NCBI GenBank assembly: GCA_013426785.1
Contig: JACDZI010000001.1
Span: 62,001 to 126,000 of the forward strand
Reading direction: 5' to 3'
DNA from: Rhodocyclaceae bacterium
Lineage (GTDB): Bacteria; Pseudomonadota; Gammaproteobacteria; Burkholderiales; Rhodocyclaceae
Length of the DNA stretch: 64,000 nucleotides
Below, in pieces: positions 51,727 through 60,814 of this stretch. The position numbers and the translations under genes were made by a program. The notes below the pieces were generated by a model. The model was not told the origin of the DNA. It saw only the letters and a list, made by a program, of their open reading frames with translations, and did not search any database. The number at the start of each line of letters is the position of its first letter. The stretch's first letter is position 1.

Positions 51727-52635
51727 CTATTTTGACGGCCAGGTACCCGGCAGCTTGCAATCCAGCAAGGCCCGCCGCACCAGGTCGATGGCCTGATGGC
51801 GCGGGAAGCTGGCCCGCCAGACCAGCCCGACGCGCCGCGTCGGCGTCGGTTCGGCGAAGGGCACGGCGCGCAGCAGCGGGTCGTCGGGCGGCAGGCGGTC
51901 GACCGCGGAAGCCGGCATCACCGTGATACCCACACCCGAGGCGACCATCAGGCGAATGGTTTCCAGCGACGAGCCTTCGAGCACCTGCGGCCCGCCGGCC
52001 CCGGCCTGACTGCACAGGTCGAGCACCTGATCGCGGAAGCAGTTGCCGCGCCCGAGCATCAGCAGCGGTTCGTCGAGCAGACGCTCGGCGGCGATACTGG
52101 CCTGCGTCGCCCAGGGGTGGCCGGCCTGCACCAGCACGCGGAAGGCTTCTTCATAAACGGGCTGGGCCACCAGGCCGGGTTCCTGCACCGGCAGGGCCAG
52201 CACGGCGACATCGAGTTCGCCGTTTTTCAGCGCTTCGAGCAGCTTGGTGGTGAAACTCTCCTCGATCATCAGCGGCATCTTCGGCGCGCGCGCGCGCAAC
52301 AGCGGCACCAGCGCCGGCAGCAGGTAGGGGCCGATGGTGTGGATCGCGCCGAGGCGCAGCGGGCCGGCCAGCGGATCGCCCGCCGTCGAGGCGAGCTCCT
52401 TGACACGCGCCGCTTCCGCCAGCACTTTCTCGGCCTGGCGCACGATCGGTTCGCCGGCCGGCGTCATCGTCACCTCGCTCTGGCCGCGTTCGAACAGGAT
52501 CAGGCCGAGTTCGTCCTCGAGTTTCTTGACCGCCACGGACAGCGTCGGTTGGGCGACGTGGCACTTGTCGGCGGCGCGGCCGAAGTGTTTTTCGCGAGCG
52601 AGGGCAACGATGTAACGCAGTTCGGTCAGGGTCAT
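51727..52635 (-). CDS. oxyR: Hydrogen peroxide-inducible regulator OxyR
   Basis: A 302-residue LysR-type regulator. The winged HTH is MTLTELRYIVALAREKHFGRAADKCHVAQPTLSVAVKKLE; the redox cysteines are in GRGNCFRDQVLDLCSQ (Cys 199 and Cys 208 by count, the same numbers as E. coli OxyR). Peroxide disulfide formation turns on dps, katG and similar genes. ATG 52635 is 12 bp from the divergent start at 52648, so the two promoters overlap and OxyR probably binds there. Confidence 0.94.
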   Translation of the reverse strand: MTLTELRYIVALAREKHFGRAADKCHVAQPTLSVAVKKLEDELGLILFERGQSEVTMTPAGEPIVRQAEKVLAEAARVKELASTAGDPLAGPLRLGAIHTIGPYLLPALVPLLRARAPKMPLMIEESFTTKLLEALKNGELDVAVLALPVQEPGLVAQPVYEEAFRVLVQAGHPWATQASIAAERLLDEPLLMLGRGNCFRDQVLDLCSQAGAGGPQVLEGSSLETIRLMVASGVGITVMPASAVDRLPPDDPLLRAVPFAEPTPTRRVGLVWRASFPRHQAIDLVRRALLDCKLPGTWPSK

Positions 52636-52647
52636 AATGCGGGGATT

Positions 52648-54030
52648 ATGCCGCAAGCCCCTGCCGAAATCGTCGCCGCCCTGCCCGCCCCGCTGGAGCG
52701 CTGCATCGAGACGCACATTTCCTGGGTGCTGCTGGCCGGCGACTTTGCCTACAAGCTCAAGAAACCGCTGGTCCTGCCCTTTCTCGACTATGGCACGGCA
52801 GACCAGCGCCGCCACTTCTGCCATGAGGAGCTGCGCCTCAATCGACGCTTTGCACCGAATTTGTATCTCGATGTGGTTGATCTCGCTGGCGAACCTGCCG
52901 TCCGGATGCGTCGCTTCGACGAGGCTCAGCGGCTTGATCATGTCAGCAGCCAGGGCAATCTGAGCGGCGCGCACCTGACCCAACTGGCACGCGACCTGGA
53001 CGCCTTCCAGCACGCCGTCCCGCCAGCGCCGACTTCTTATGGCACGCCGGAGAGAATTCGTGCCGATGCGCTGGAAAATTTCGACGAACTGGCATGCCTG
53101 CTACCGCACGAAGCCGCAGCGCTGACGCGCCTGCGTAGGTGGACCGAGGCGGAGTGGCAACGTTGCGAACCGAATTTCGCGCGCCGCAGGACAGCAGGAA
53201 AAATCCGCGAGGGCCATGGCGACCTGCATCTCGGCAACCTGGTGCTGCTTGACGGCAAGGTGGTGCCCTTCGATGGCATCGAGTTCAACGCGGACCTGCG
53301 CCACATCGACGTAGCCAGCGAGATCGCCTTCACCCTGCTCGACCTGCTCGACCATGGCCGGCCCGGCCTCGCCCACTGGCTGCTTGACGCCTGGCTGACC
53401 TGGAGCGGCGACCACGATGCGCTGAGCGTACTGCGCTTCTACCTCGTCTATCGCGCCATGGTGCGCGCGAAGGTTGCCGGTCTGCGCGGGGAAACAGCCG
53501 ACTGGCAGGAGGCCGCCGGTTACCTCGCGCTGGCCGCCCGCCTGACGACACCTACCACGCCAACACTGACAATCACCTTCGGTCCGTCGGGTTGCGGCAA
53601 GACCCACGCCAGCAGTCGCCGTCTCGCCAGCGCCGACTTTTTGCATACGGTACGGATACGCTCGGATGTCGAGCGCAAGCGCCTGTTCGGCCTTGCTCCG
53701 GATGCCACCAGCGACGGTTCGATTTACACACCGGAGGCCACCACCCGCACCTATGCCCGGCTCGCCGAACTGGCGGAAGCGGCACTCACCGCCGGCTGGT
53801 CGGTGATCGTCGATGCTGCCTTCCTCAAGCGCGCCGAGCGCGATCAATTCCGCTCACTGGCAGGGCGCTTGGGCGTGCCGTTCGCCATTCTGGCGCCGAA
53901 CGCCCCGCCCGACGAACTGGCTCGGCGCATCGCCGCCCGCCAGGGCGATGCCTCGGAAGCCACGCCGACGGTCCTGGCTCGGCAATTGGCATGGCTTGAA
54001 CCGTTGGACACGGACGAGCCAGTCCTCTGA
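52648..54030 (+). CDS. APH-like kinase fused to P-loop ATPase (COG2187-COG0645)
   Basis: A 460-residue fusion. The N-terminal half is an aminoglycoside-phosphotransferase-like kinase (FAYKLKKPLVLPFLDY with the ATP Lys; HGDLHLGNLVL catalytic loop at about 193-203; VPFDGIEF metal loop). The C-terminal half from about 305 is a P-loop kinase with Walker A GPSGCGKTH and RIRSDVERKRLFG. Substrate unknown. Two R24 copies lie within it: AVPPAPTS (123-130) and RRLASADF (324-331), the latter in the helix right after Walker A; the distance from Walker A to RIRSDV looks family-normal, so native codons were overwritten. Confidence 0.85.
   Translation: MPQAPAEIVAALPAPLERCIETHISWVLLAGDFAYKLKKPLVLPFLDYGTADQRRHFCHEELRLNRRFAPNLYLDVVDLAGEPAVRMRRFDEAQRLDHVSSQGNLSGAHLTQLARDLDAFQHAVPPAPTSYGTPERIRADALENFDELACLLPHEAAALTRLRRWTEAEWQRCEPNFARRRTAGKIREGHGDLHLGNLVLLDGKVVPFDGIEFNADLRHIDVASEIAFTLLDLLDHGRPGLAHWLLDAWLTWSGDHDALSVLRFYLVYRAMVRAKVAGLRGETADWQEAAGYLALAARLTTPTTPTLTITFGPSGCGKTHASSRRLASADFLHTVRIRSDVERKRLFGLAPDATSDGSIYTPEATTRTYARLAELAEAALTAGWSVIVDAAFLKRAERDQFRSLAGRLGVPFAILAPNAPPDELARRIAARQGDASEATPTVLARQLAWLEPLDTDEPVL
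53014..53037 (-). repeat. R24 copy 15 (23 of 24)
   Basis: Inside the kinase domain of the fusion gene, read in sense as AVPPAPTS. Confidence 0.92.
53618..53641 (-). repeat. R24 copy 16 (23 of 24)
   Basis: In the P-loop domain of the fusion gene just after Walker A, read in sense as RRLASADF, a different frame from copy 15. Confidence 0.92.
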
Positions 54031-54073
54031 ATAGGTTATATTTCCGTACCGTGAATCATCCGCCGATTTCCCG

Positions 54074-56674
54074 ATGCCCCTGACCGACCGCGACAAGCTG
54101 CAAATGCTGTTGGACGGGGTGCAGGCCTATATCCGGGGCAAGATCGATACCCGTATCCAACTCTACAGCGGCGACGAATTCGCCGAATTGGCGGAAGCTT
54201 TCAATGTCCTCGCCATCCAGATGCAGGTTCGTGAAATCGCCATCAAGGAAGCCGAGGAGCGCTGGCAGTTTGCGCTGGAGGGCGCCGGCCACGGCGTGTG
54301 GGACGCGAACGCGCATACCGGCCAGACCTATTATTCCCGGCGCTGGAAGGAAATGCTCGGGTACGCCGATGACGAGATCGGCACCGGTCGCGAAGAATGG
54401 CTGGAGCGTGTCCATCCGGATGACCTGCCGCAGGTGCATGAGGAGATGGAGCGCCACAACAAGGAAGAAAGCGCAGGCTATCGCGCCACTTACCGCATCC
54501 GCACCAAATCGGGCGACTACCGCTGGGTGCTCGCCCAGGGCCGCATCGTCAGCCGGGATGCGAAGGGCAATCCGCTCCGCACGATCGGCACCCATACCGA
54601 CGTCACGGAACAGCGGATCAACCAGGAGAAACTCGAACAGTTGATGGTAGCGTTGCAGGAGAGCGAAGCCCGCTATCGCGGCTTCTTCACCGAATCTCGT
54701 GCCGTGATGCTGCTGGTCGATCCGACCGACGGCCGCATCATCGACGCCAATCCGGCCGCCAGCGATTACTACGGCTACGCGCACGAGGAATTGCTGGCCC
54801 TCAGGATCGGCGACATCAACCAGATGTCGCACGATGAGGTGGCGGAAGAGATGATGCAGGCGCTTGGAGAAAAACGCGATCACTTCGTCTTTCCGCACCT
54901 CCTGAAGGATGGACGGGTCCGCACCGTCGAGGTTTATAGCGGCCCTTACCATTATCAGGACCGGATCATCCTCTACTCGATCGTGCACGACATCACCGAA
55001 CGGGTCGAGGCCGAACGCGCGCTGCGCGAGGCGGCGACGCTGTTCGCGGCGACCACCGAGTCGGTCATGATCACCGACCCGCAGAGCACGATCAAGCGCG
55101 TCAACCCCGCCTTCGTTGCCACCACCGGCTACAGTGCCGAGGAAGCCATTGGCCAGACGCCACGCCTGATCAAGTCGGGCCGTCACGATGACGCCTACTA
55201 TGACGATATGATGGCGCAACTCCAGAAGGTCGGCCGCTGGGAAGGCGAGGTCTGGAATCGTCGCAAGAACGGCGAACTGTTTCCGGTCTGGCAGATCATC
55301 TCCGCCGTGCGCGACGGCAAAGGCCGCATCACCGAATTCATCTCCCTGTTCATGGACATCACCCAGAAGAAGCGCAGCGAGGCCGAGATCGTCTATCGTG
55401 CCAATTACGATGCACTGACCGGCCTGCCCAACCGCAACCTGCTGACCGAACGACTCGGCCAGGCGGTCAAGCAGGCGCGCCGGGAAGGCAGCCACGTTGC
55501 CGTCATGTTCCTCGATCTCGACTTCTTCAAGCAGGTGAACGACACGCTCGGCCATGCGATCGGCGATCGGCTGCTGCAAGCGGTATCGGAAAGGATGCGC
55601 CTGTGCGTGCGCGAAACCGACACCATTGCGCGGCTCGGCGGCGACGAATTCGTCGTCCTGCTGGCCGACATCGAGGACTCCGACGCGGCCGGCGTCGTAG
55701 CAGAAAAAATCATTACCCAGCTGGTCGAACCCTTCGTGTTCGACGGTAACGAAATCCATATCGGTGCGTCGATCGGCATCACGCTGTTCCCCGACGACGG
55801 CCAGGATGTCGAAACCCTGTTCCGCAATGCCGACCTGGCGATGTACCGTGCCAAGAATGCCGGCCGCAACAATGCCCAATTCTTCGAGATGACCCTCACC
55901 ACGGTGGCCAACGAACGGCGGGCGCTCGAAACCGATTTGCGGGTGGCACTGGCGCGGCACGAGTTCGCGCTGCATTTCCAGCCGGTGATCGAACTCGCCA
56001 GCGGACGCATCATCGGCGCCGAGGCTTTGCTGCGCTGGCAACAGCCACTACGCGGTATCGTCAGTCCGGAACAGTTCATCCCGCTCGCCGAGGAAACCGG
56101 CCTGATTCGCGAGATCGGCAGCTGGGTGTTCGCCGAAGGCTGCCGCCAGCTCGCCATGTGGCAGGCTGCCGGCCACTCACTCACGCTGGCGGTCAATGTC
56201 TCGGTTCGGCAATTGCCTGACGCACTATCGATTGGCCATCTGTTGACGGTGCTGGCCCAGCTCAACCTGTCGCCGAGCCAGATCGTGCTTGAAATCACCG
56301 AGGGCGTCCTGCTCGCCGATTCAGCGCCGATCCAGGAATGGTTCATCGCCGCCGCGACGGCCGGCCTGCAACTGGCGATCGACGACTTCGGTACCGGCTA
56401 TTCCTCGCTGGCCTACCTGAAACGCTTTCCGGTCCATCACGTCAAGATCGACAAGAGTTTCGTGCGCGACATGGCGACCGACCTGGCCGACCGGGCACTG
56501 GTCGAAGCCATCCTTGCCATGTCGCACAGCCTCGGGCTGTCGGTCGTGGCCGAGGGGGTCGAAACCGACGACCAGGCCAAGCTCCTGCAGGCGCGTGGCT
56601 GCGAACTGGCACAGGGCTATTTTTTCAGCCGCCCGGTGACGGCCGAAGCCTTTACCGCGCTGCTGACTGCCTGA
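54074..56674 (+). CDS. PAS-PAS-PAS-GGDEF-EAL cyclic-di-GMP protein
   Basis: An 866-residue protein. A HAMP-like stretch (about 1-60: YIRGKIDTRIQLYSGDEFAELAEAFNVLA) lacks any upstream membrane helix. Three PAS domains follow (about 62-190, 195-310, 320-440), then GGDEF (about 450-610, with LGGDEFVVLL intact) and EAL (about 620-860, with GAEALLRW, EITEGVLL, DDFGTGYSSLAYLKRFPVHHVKIDKSFV intact). Both synthetic and degrading activities are possible. The HAMP remnant suggests it derives from a membrane sensor whose N-terminus was lost. Stop followed after 5 bp by R24. Confidence 0.93.
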   Translation: MPLTDRDKLQMLLDGVQAYIRGKIDTRIQLYSGDEFAELAEAFNVLAIQMQVREIAIKEAEERWQFALEGAGHGVWDANAHTGQTYYSRRWKEMLGYADDEIGTGREEWLERVHPDDLPQVHEEMERHNKEESAGYRATYRIRTKSGDYRWVLAQGRIVSRDAKGNPLRTIGTHTDVTEQRINQEKLEQLMVALQESEARYRGFFTESRAVMLLVDPTDGRIIDANPAASDYYGYAHEELLALRIGDINQMSHDEVAEEMMQALGEKRDHFVFPHLLKDGRVRTVEVYSGPYHYQDRIILYSIVHDITERVEAERALREAATLFAATTESVMITDPQSTIKRVNPAFVATTGYSAEEAIGQTPRLIKSGRHDDAYYDDMMAQLQKVGRWEGEVWNRRKNGELFPVWQIISAVRDGKGRITEFISLFMDITQKKRSEAEIVYRANYDALTGLPNRNLLTERLGQAVKQARREGSHVAVMFLDLDFFKQVNDTLGHAIGDRLLQAVSERMRLCVRETDTIARLGGDEFVVLLADIEDSDAAGVVAEKIITQLVEPFVFDGNEIHIGASIGITLFPDDGQDVETLFRNADLAMYRAKNAGRNNAQFFEMTLTTVANERRALETDLRVALARHEFALHFQPVIELASGRIIGAEALLRWQQPLRGIVSPEQFIPLAEETGLIREIGSWVFAEGCRQLAMWQAAGHSLTLAVNVSVRQLPDALSIGHLLTVLAQLNLSPSQIVLEITEGVLLADSAPIQEWFIAAATAGLQLAIDDFGTGYSSLAYLKRFPVHHVKIDKSFVRDMATDLADRALVEAILAMSHSLGLSVVAEGVETDDQAKLLQARGCELAQGYFFSRPVTAEAFTALLTA

Positions 56675-56679
56675 TCAGC

Positions 56680-56703
56680 GCCGTCCTGCCAGCGCCGACT
56701 TTT
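56680..56703 (-). repeat. R24 copy 17 (23 of 24, CAGGACGG variant)
   Basis: Five bases after the GGDEF/EAL stop, in that gene's sense, ending in a run of T. Shares the CAGGACGG variant with copies 7 and 18. Confidence 0.92.
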
Positions 56704-57089
56704 TATTTTTCGGGCAGATCCTCGCAACTCGCGCGCTCGAAATCGGCCCCGCGTTCGATGATTTCCTTCAATTTGATGCGCCGGGTGGCCGTCGGATGGC
56801 TGCACCGCCACCAACTGGCCGATGCCGCAAGAGGAAGAGGTTTGCCAGAAAACTACTTTGCACTCTTCGTCTGCACGAAGTGGAGGGGCTCGCGCAACCC
56901 TTCCAGCATCGCGAGGCGGGGGGTCTGTCGCCAGGGTGTAACGATTCAGCAGATGCAGCTGGCGCAGCAGTTATGCCTGTGTCTGCAACGGGTTCGAGAG
57001 CAGCAGCGTTTTTTCCATGTCTCGAATTGCTCAAGGTCGACAAACAGCGGCGGCGGCTCGGTTCCGGTCGGGGGCAGGTCAAGCTTCAT
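56703..57089 (-). pseudogene. Decayed conserved gene fused to a peptidase-like C-terminal end
   Basis: From ATG 57089 (overlapping the HIT stop) the frame reads MKLDLPPTGTEPPPLFVDLEQFETWKK. It then needs a +1 shift at an A run, passes a TAA after NPLQTQA, a second shift before RLAMLEGLREPLHFVQTKSAK, a TAG, and then FSGKPLPLA. The stretch next to it, CSHPTATRRIKLKEIIERGADFERASCEDLPEK, resembles the C-terminal end of M48-type peptidases (S-H-P-x-T/S-x-x-R-I). So two gene remnants look joined by deletion. The first part recalls an uncharacterised protein family found beside HIT genes in Rhodocyclales. Confidence 0.65.
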
Positions 57090-57510
57090 CGGGCTCCTTC
57101 CTTTGGGCGGCAAGGGCTACCCGCAGTTGGTCGTCGGTGGGCAGCGGGCGCGGTGGCACGGGCCGCCGGGCGCTCGCCCAGATCGGCGCGGGGAAATGGC
57201 TGTCGTCGCTCCAGCGCGGAATCACATGCCAATGCAGATGGGGGACGACATTGCCGAGGCTAGCAAGGTTGATCTTGTCCGGTCGCACGACGGCGCGCAT
57301 AGCCAGTTCGACGTCATTGACGACCTCCAGGAAGTGCTTACGCTCTGCCACCGTCAGGTCGGACATCTCGGCCACATGGTCCTGCCAGACCACCCGGCAG
57401 AAACCGGGAAAGGCGGCGGCCTCTTCGCCGCCGACGCGAATCACCCGGCAGTGACTACCCTGCCAGAGAACCGCGCCGCCGGGCCCAGCGCAAAGCTCGC
57501 ATGAGTTCAT
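57079..57510 (-). CDS. HIT family nucleotide hydrolase
   Basis: A 143-residue protein starting MNSCELCAGPGG. The catalytic histidine triad is in VVPHLHWHVIPRW (HLHWHV), with INLASLGN before it. Hydrolyses AMP-linked metabolites. Its stop overlaps the start of the decayed gene downstream (ATGA-type), showing the pair was once coupled; its start lies 56 bp inside the DUF2917 gene. Confidence 0.9.
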   Translation of the reverse strand: MNSCELCAGPGGAVLWQGSHCRVIRVGGEEAAAFPGFCRVVWQDHVAEMSDLTVAERKHFLEVVNDVELAMRAVVRPDKINLASLGNVVPHLHWHVIPRWSDDSHFPAPIWASARRPVPPRPLPTDDQLRVALAAQRKEPDEA

Positions 57511-57778
57511 GCAGGGAAGATAGCAAAAATCTTCCCGCGCGACGTAGATGCCGCAGCCGCGATGGCGGCGCCTGCAGGACGATGTGCGCGCTGCCGAGGG
57601 CTTCCACCAGCACCATCCCTCCCCAGTCAAGGCGATAGCTGTCCCCGACGCGCAGGAATACATCGCCTGCGCCGTGTGCCTGTGTCAGCCAGACGCGCCC
57701 GGCGCGGCACTCGATCCGCGTCGGCCCGGCAATGCGGAGTGGGCGGTTGTGTTGCAGGGCGATCGCTTGATTTTCCAT
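57455..57778 (-). CDS. DUF2917 domain protein
   Basis: A 107-residue protein: MENQAIALQHNRPLRIAGPTRIECRAGRVWLTQAHGAGDVFLRVGDSYRLDWGGMVLVEALGSAHI is the DUF2917 beta-rich domain (VWLT-x-D-x-x-L-x-x-G). The Arg-rich tail (RAGRFLLSSLHELMRALRWARRR) may bind membrane or nucleic acid. Such genes often sit opposite GntR/MocR regulators; here it diverges from one, and control by that regulator through the sites between them is likely. Confidence 0.8.
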   Translation of the reverse strand: MENQAIALQHNRPLRIAGPTRIECRAGRVWLTQAHGAGDVFLRVGDSYRLDWGGMVLVEALGSAHIVLQAPPSRLRHLRRAGRFLLSSLHELMRALRWARRRGSLAG

Positions 57779-57828
57779 GAGGGCCTCCGATGACAGTGGA
57801 GACAGTGTAGGCAGCCGCCAATAAATGA

Positions 57829-57914
57829 TACAGTTGTAGAAATAGTATATTGTGACCAATACAGATTGTTTTTTGGCTAACTGTACTGGTCGTCACTCCG
57901 GACAACTGTACGGG
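57829..57914. promoter_or_regulatory. Three AACTGTA sites between DUF2917 and the MocR gene
   Basis: TACAGTT (inverted, 57829-57835), AACTGTACTGG (57879-57889) and AACTGTACGGG (57904-57914). The two direct copies are 25 bp apart. Arrangement fits binding by the MocR-type protein encoded just downstream, controlling both divergent genes. Confidence 0.5.
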
Positions 57915-57929
57915 CAGAAAGGATTGGCA

Positions 57930-59345
57930 ATGAGTGAATTGCGCTACGAACGCCTGGCCGACGAATTCGCCGGCCTGATTGCCGACGGCGTATTGCGCCG
58001 CGGCGAGCGCCTGCCCTCAGTGCGCAGGCTGGCGGAGGAAAAGCGCGTGTCGGTGTCCACCGCCGTGCAGGCGCTGCGCCAGCTGGAGCTGCGCGGGCTG
58101 GTCGAGGCGCGGCCGCAATCCGGGTTTTTCGTGCGGTCCCGGCCCCCCGCTGCGCCGCCCGCCAGTCCGCGCACGACAGCCGATGCCCCGGTCGTGGTCG
58201 ACTTGAACCAGCGCCTGATCGAAGTGCTGCACACCAACCAGCGGCCGGGCATCGTGCCCCTCGGCGCCGCCCTGCCCGCGGCGGGCCTGCTACCGGTCGG
58301 CGCCCTGCACCGCCGCTACGCCAGCGTCGCCCGCCGCCATCCGCAGCTGCTGGAAGGTTGCAGCCACACCGACATCAACGACCCGCTGCTGGTGCGCCAG
58401 CTGGTCAAGCGCTCGCTGGCCTGGGGCGGGCCGCTCGAAGGCACGGAAATCGTCGTCACCAATTCCTGCACCGAATCGCTGAGCCTGTGCCTGCGCGCCG
58501 TCACCCGGCCTGGCGACACGGTGGCGGTGGAATCGCCGGCCTACTACGTGATGCTGCAACTGCTGGAGAGCCTCGGCCTCCGGGCGCTGGAAATTCCCTG
58601 CGACCCGCAGACCGGCCTGTCGGTGCCGGCGCTCGACCTCGCCACCCGCGACGACCAGGTAGCGGTGGTGTTGCTGGTACCGAATGCCAGCAACCCACTC
58701 GGCAGCGTGATGCCGGACTCGGCGAAGCGCCGCCTGGTGGAACTGATGGCGGCGCGCCGGGTGCCGGTGATCGAGGACGATATCTACGGCGATCTGTGTT
58801 TCGCCACGCAGCGCCCCTGGCCGCTGAAGGCCTTCGACACTACCGGCAACGTGATGCTGTGCGCTTCGTATTCCAAGTCGCTGTCGCCATCGCTGCGCAT
58901 CGGCTTCGTCGCAGCGGGAAAGTACCAGCGCGCCGTCGCCCTGCAGAAAATGCTGGCGAGCGGCGGCACCAACCCGATTACCCAGCGCGTGCTGGCCGAA
59001 ACGCTGGAAGCCGGCAGCTACGAGCGGCAGGTGCGCGGCTTGCGCCGGCATTTCCAGGGCCAGGTGGAGCAGATGATGGGGGCCGTCGCGCGCCACTTCC
59101 CGGCCGGCACGCGCATGGCAACGCCGCAGGGCGGCTTCGTGCTGTGGGTGGAACTGCTCGAAGAGGTCGACACGGCCCGGCTATGGCAGCGGGCGATCGC
59201 CGCAGGCATCGCCTTCGTACCGGGCGATTTGTTCTCGCCGAGCGGCCTCTACCGCAACTGCCTGCGCCTCAACTGCGGCAATCCGTGGAGTGATGCGATC
59301 GACAGCGCGGTGCAGCGCCTCGGGGGGCTGATCGGCCAGGCCTGA
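57930..59345 (+). CDS. MocR-type (GntR-HTH plus aminotransferase) regulator
   Basis: A 471-residue fusion: GntR winged helix (ELRYERLADEFAGLIADGVLRRGERLPSVRRLAEEKRVSVSTAVQALRQLELRGLVEARPQSGFFV, about 1-70), a linker, and a fold-type I aminotransferase-like domain with the PLP lysine in CASYSKSLSPSLRIGFV. Such proteins sense PLP or an amino compound and regulate a divergent gene. ATG 57930 has AAAGGA upstream. R24 lies 4 bp after its stop. Confidence 0.9.
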   Translation: MSELRYERLADEFAGLIADGVLRRGERLPSVRRLAEEKRVSVSTAVQALRQLELRGLVEARPQSGFFVRSRPPAAPPASPRTTADAPVVVDLNQRLIEVLHTNQRPGIVPLGAALPAAGLLPVGALHRRYASVARRHPQLLEGCSHTDINDPLLVRQLVKRSLAWGGPLEGTEIVVTNSCTESLSLCLRAVTRPGDTVAVESPAYYVMLQLLESLGLRALEIPCDPQTGLSVPALDLATRDDQVAVVLLVPNASNPLGSVMPDSAKRRLVELMAARRVPVIEDDIYGDLCFATQRPWPLKAFDTTGNVMLCASYSKSLSPSLRIGFVAAGKYQRAVALQKMLASGGTNPITQRVLAETLEAGSYERQVRGLRRHFQGQVEQMMGAVARHFPAGTRMATPQGGFVLWVELLEEVDTARLWQRAIAAGIAFVPGDLFSPSGLYRNCLRLNCGNPWSDAIDSAVQRLGGLIGQA

Positions 59346-59349
59346 CCGC

Positions 59350-59373
59350 GCCGTCCTGCCAGCGCCGACTTAT
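59350..59373 (-). repeat. R24 copy 18 (22 of 24, CAGGACGG variant)
   Basis: Four bases past the MocR stop, in the gene's sense. With copy 17 it brackets the HIT-DUF2917-MocR segment as direct repeats. Confidence 0.9.
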
Positions 59374-59378
59374 TCGGA

Positions 59379-60719
59379 TCAATCCTCGCGGATCACCACA
59401 TCGCCGCGCAGGCTGTGCGGCAGCGCCACCGTAATCGTCACGTCGATGAACCGGCCGATCAAGCGTTCCGAACCCTTGAAATTCACCACCCGGTTATTAG
59501 CGGTACGGCCAGCCAGTTCGCGAGCATCCTTCCGGGCATGGCCCTCGACCAGCACCTTCTGCACCGTGCCCACCATGCTTTGCGACACTGCGAAGGCCAG
59601 TTCCTCGATGCGCTTCTGCAGGCGCATCAACCGCTCGGTCTTGAGTGCCTGCGACGTGTCGTCGGCCATCTCCGCCGCAGGGGTACCGGGGCGCGGGCTA
59701 AAAATGAAGGAAAAGCTCGCGTCGAAGCCGATCTCGTCGATCAGCATCATGGTCTTCTCGAAATCGTCGGCCGTCTCGCCGGGAAAGCCGACGATGAAGT
59801 CGGTGGACAGCGAGAGTTCCGGCCGCGCCGCGCGCAGCTTGCGCACCAGCGACTTGTATTCGAGCACCGTATAGCCGCGCTTCATGGCGGCGAGGATGCG
59901 ATCGGAACCCGACTGGACGGGAAGGTGCAGGTGCGGCACCAGCTTGGGCGTGCTCGCATGGATGTCGATCAGCCGCTGCGTCATCTCGCAGGGATGCGAG
60001 GTGGTGTAGCGCAAGCGCTCGATCTCGGGAATGAAGGCGAGGGCCTCAATCAGGAAAGCCAGGTCGACCGTGTCGCCATCGGCCGTCGTGCCGCGATAGG
60101 CATTGACGTTCTGGCCGAGCAGGGTGATTTCCCGCACGCCCTGGCCAACCAACGCAGCCACCTCGTTCATCACGTCCTCGCACGGCCGCGACACCTCGTC
60201 GCCGCGCGTGTAGGGCACGATGCAGTAGGTACAAAATTTCGAACAGCCTTCCATCACCGAGACGAAGGCGCTCGATCCGGCCGCCCCCTCCACGCGCGCG
60301 GCGGGCAGGCGGTCGAATTTCTCGATTTCCGGGAAGGACACATCCACCTGCGGCCGGCCGGTGGCGCGGCGCGCGGCAATCAGTTCCGGCAGGCGATGCA
60401 GGGTCTGCGGGCCGAACACCAGGTCAACATAGGGCGTGCGTCTGACGATGGCATCGCCTTCCTGGCTGGCCACGCAGCCGCCGACGCCGATCAGCAGGCC
60501 GGGCCTCGTTTCCTTGAGCTTGCGCACCCGGCCGAGGTCGTGGAACACCTTTTCCTGCGGCTTCTCGCGTACCGAGCAGGTGTTGAAGAGGATCAGGTCG
60601 GCCTCCTCCACGTTATCGGTGCGCGTCATGTCCTGCTTGCCGAGCAGGTCGAGCATCTTGTCCGAGTCGTACTCGTTCATCTGGCAGCCAAAGGTGCGGA
60701 TGAAGACTTTCTGGGACAT
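59379..60719 (-). CDS. miaB: tRNA-2-methylthio-N6-isopentenyladenosine synthase MiaB
   Basis: A 446-residue methylthiotransferase. The N-terminal cluster cysteines are in [28 protein letters not shown] and [11 protein letters not shown]; the radical SAM motif is [23 protein letters not shown]; a TRAM domain closes the protein ([24 protein letters not shown]). It modifies A37 of tRNAs. ATG 60719 starts [15 protein letters not shown]. Ends 6 bp from an R24 copy. Confidence 0.97.
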   Translation of the reverse strand: MSQKVFIRTFGCQMNEYDSDKMLDLLGKQDMTRTDNVEEADLILFNTCSVREKPQEKVFHDLGRVRKLKETRPGLLIGVGGCVASQEGDAIVRRTPYVDLVFGPQTLHRLPELIAARRATGRPQVDVSFPEIEKFDRLPAARVEGAAGSSAFVSVMEGCSKFCTYCIVPYTRGDEVSRPCEDVMNEVAALVGQGVREITLLGQNVNAYRGTTADGDTVDLAFLIEALAFIPEIERLRYTTSHPCEMTQRLIDIHASTPKLVPHLHLPVQSGSDRILAAMKRGYTVLEYKSLVRKLRAARPELSLSTDFIVGFPGETADDFEKTMMLIDEIGFDASFSFIFSPRPGTPAAEMADDTSQALKTERLMRLQKRIEELAFAVSQSMVGTVQKVLVEGHARKDARELAGRTANNRVVNFKGSERLIGRFIDVTITVALPHSLRGDVVIRED

Positions 60720-60814
60720 GGTGGGCACGCAGGGAAGAAGACGGGTGCAGATTTTATCAGCGCCCCTATCAGCTACACTGAATGCCTTTCGAATCGACAC
60801 AGTGAGCCCATGGC

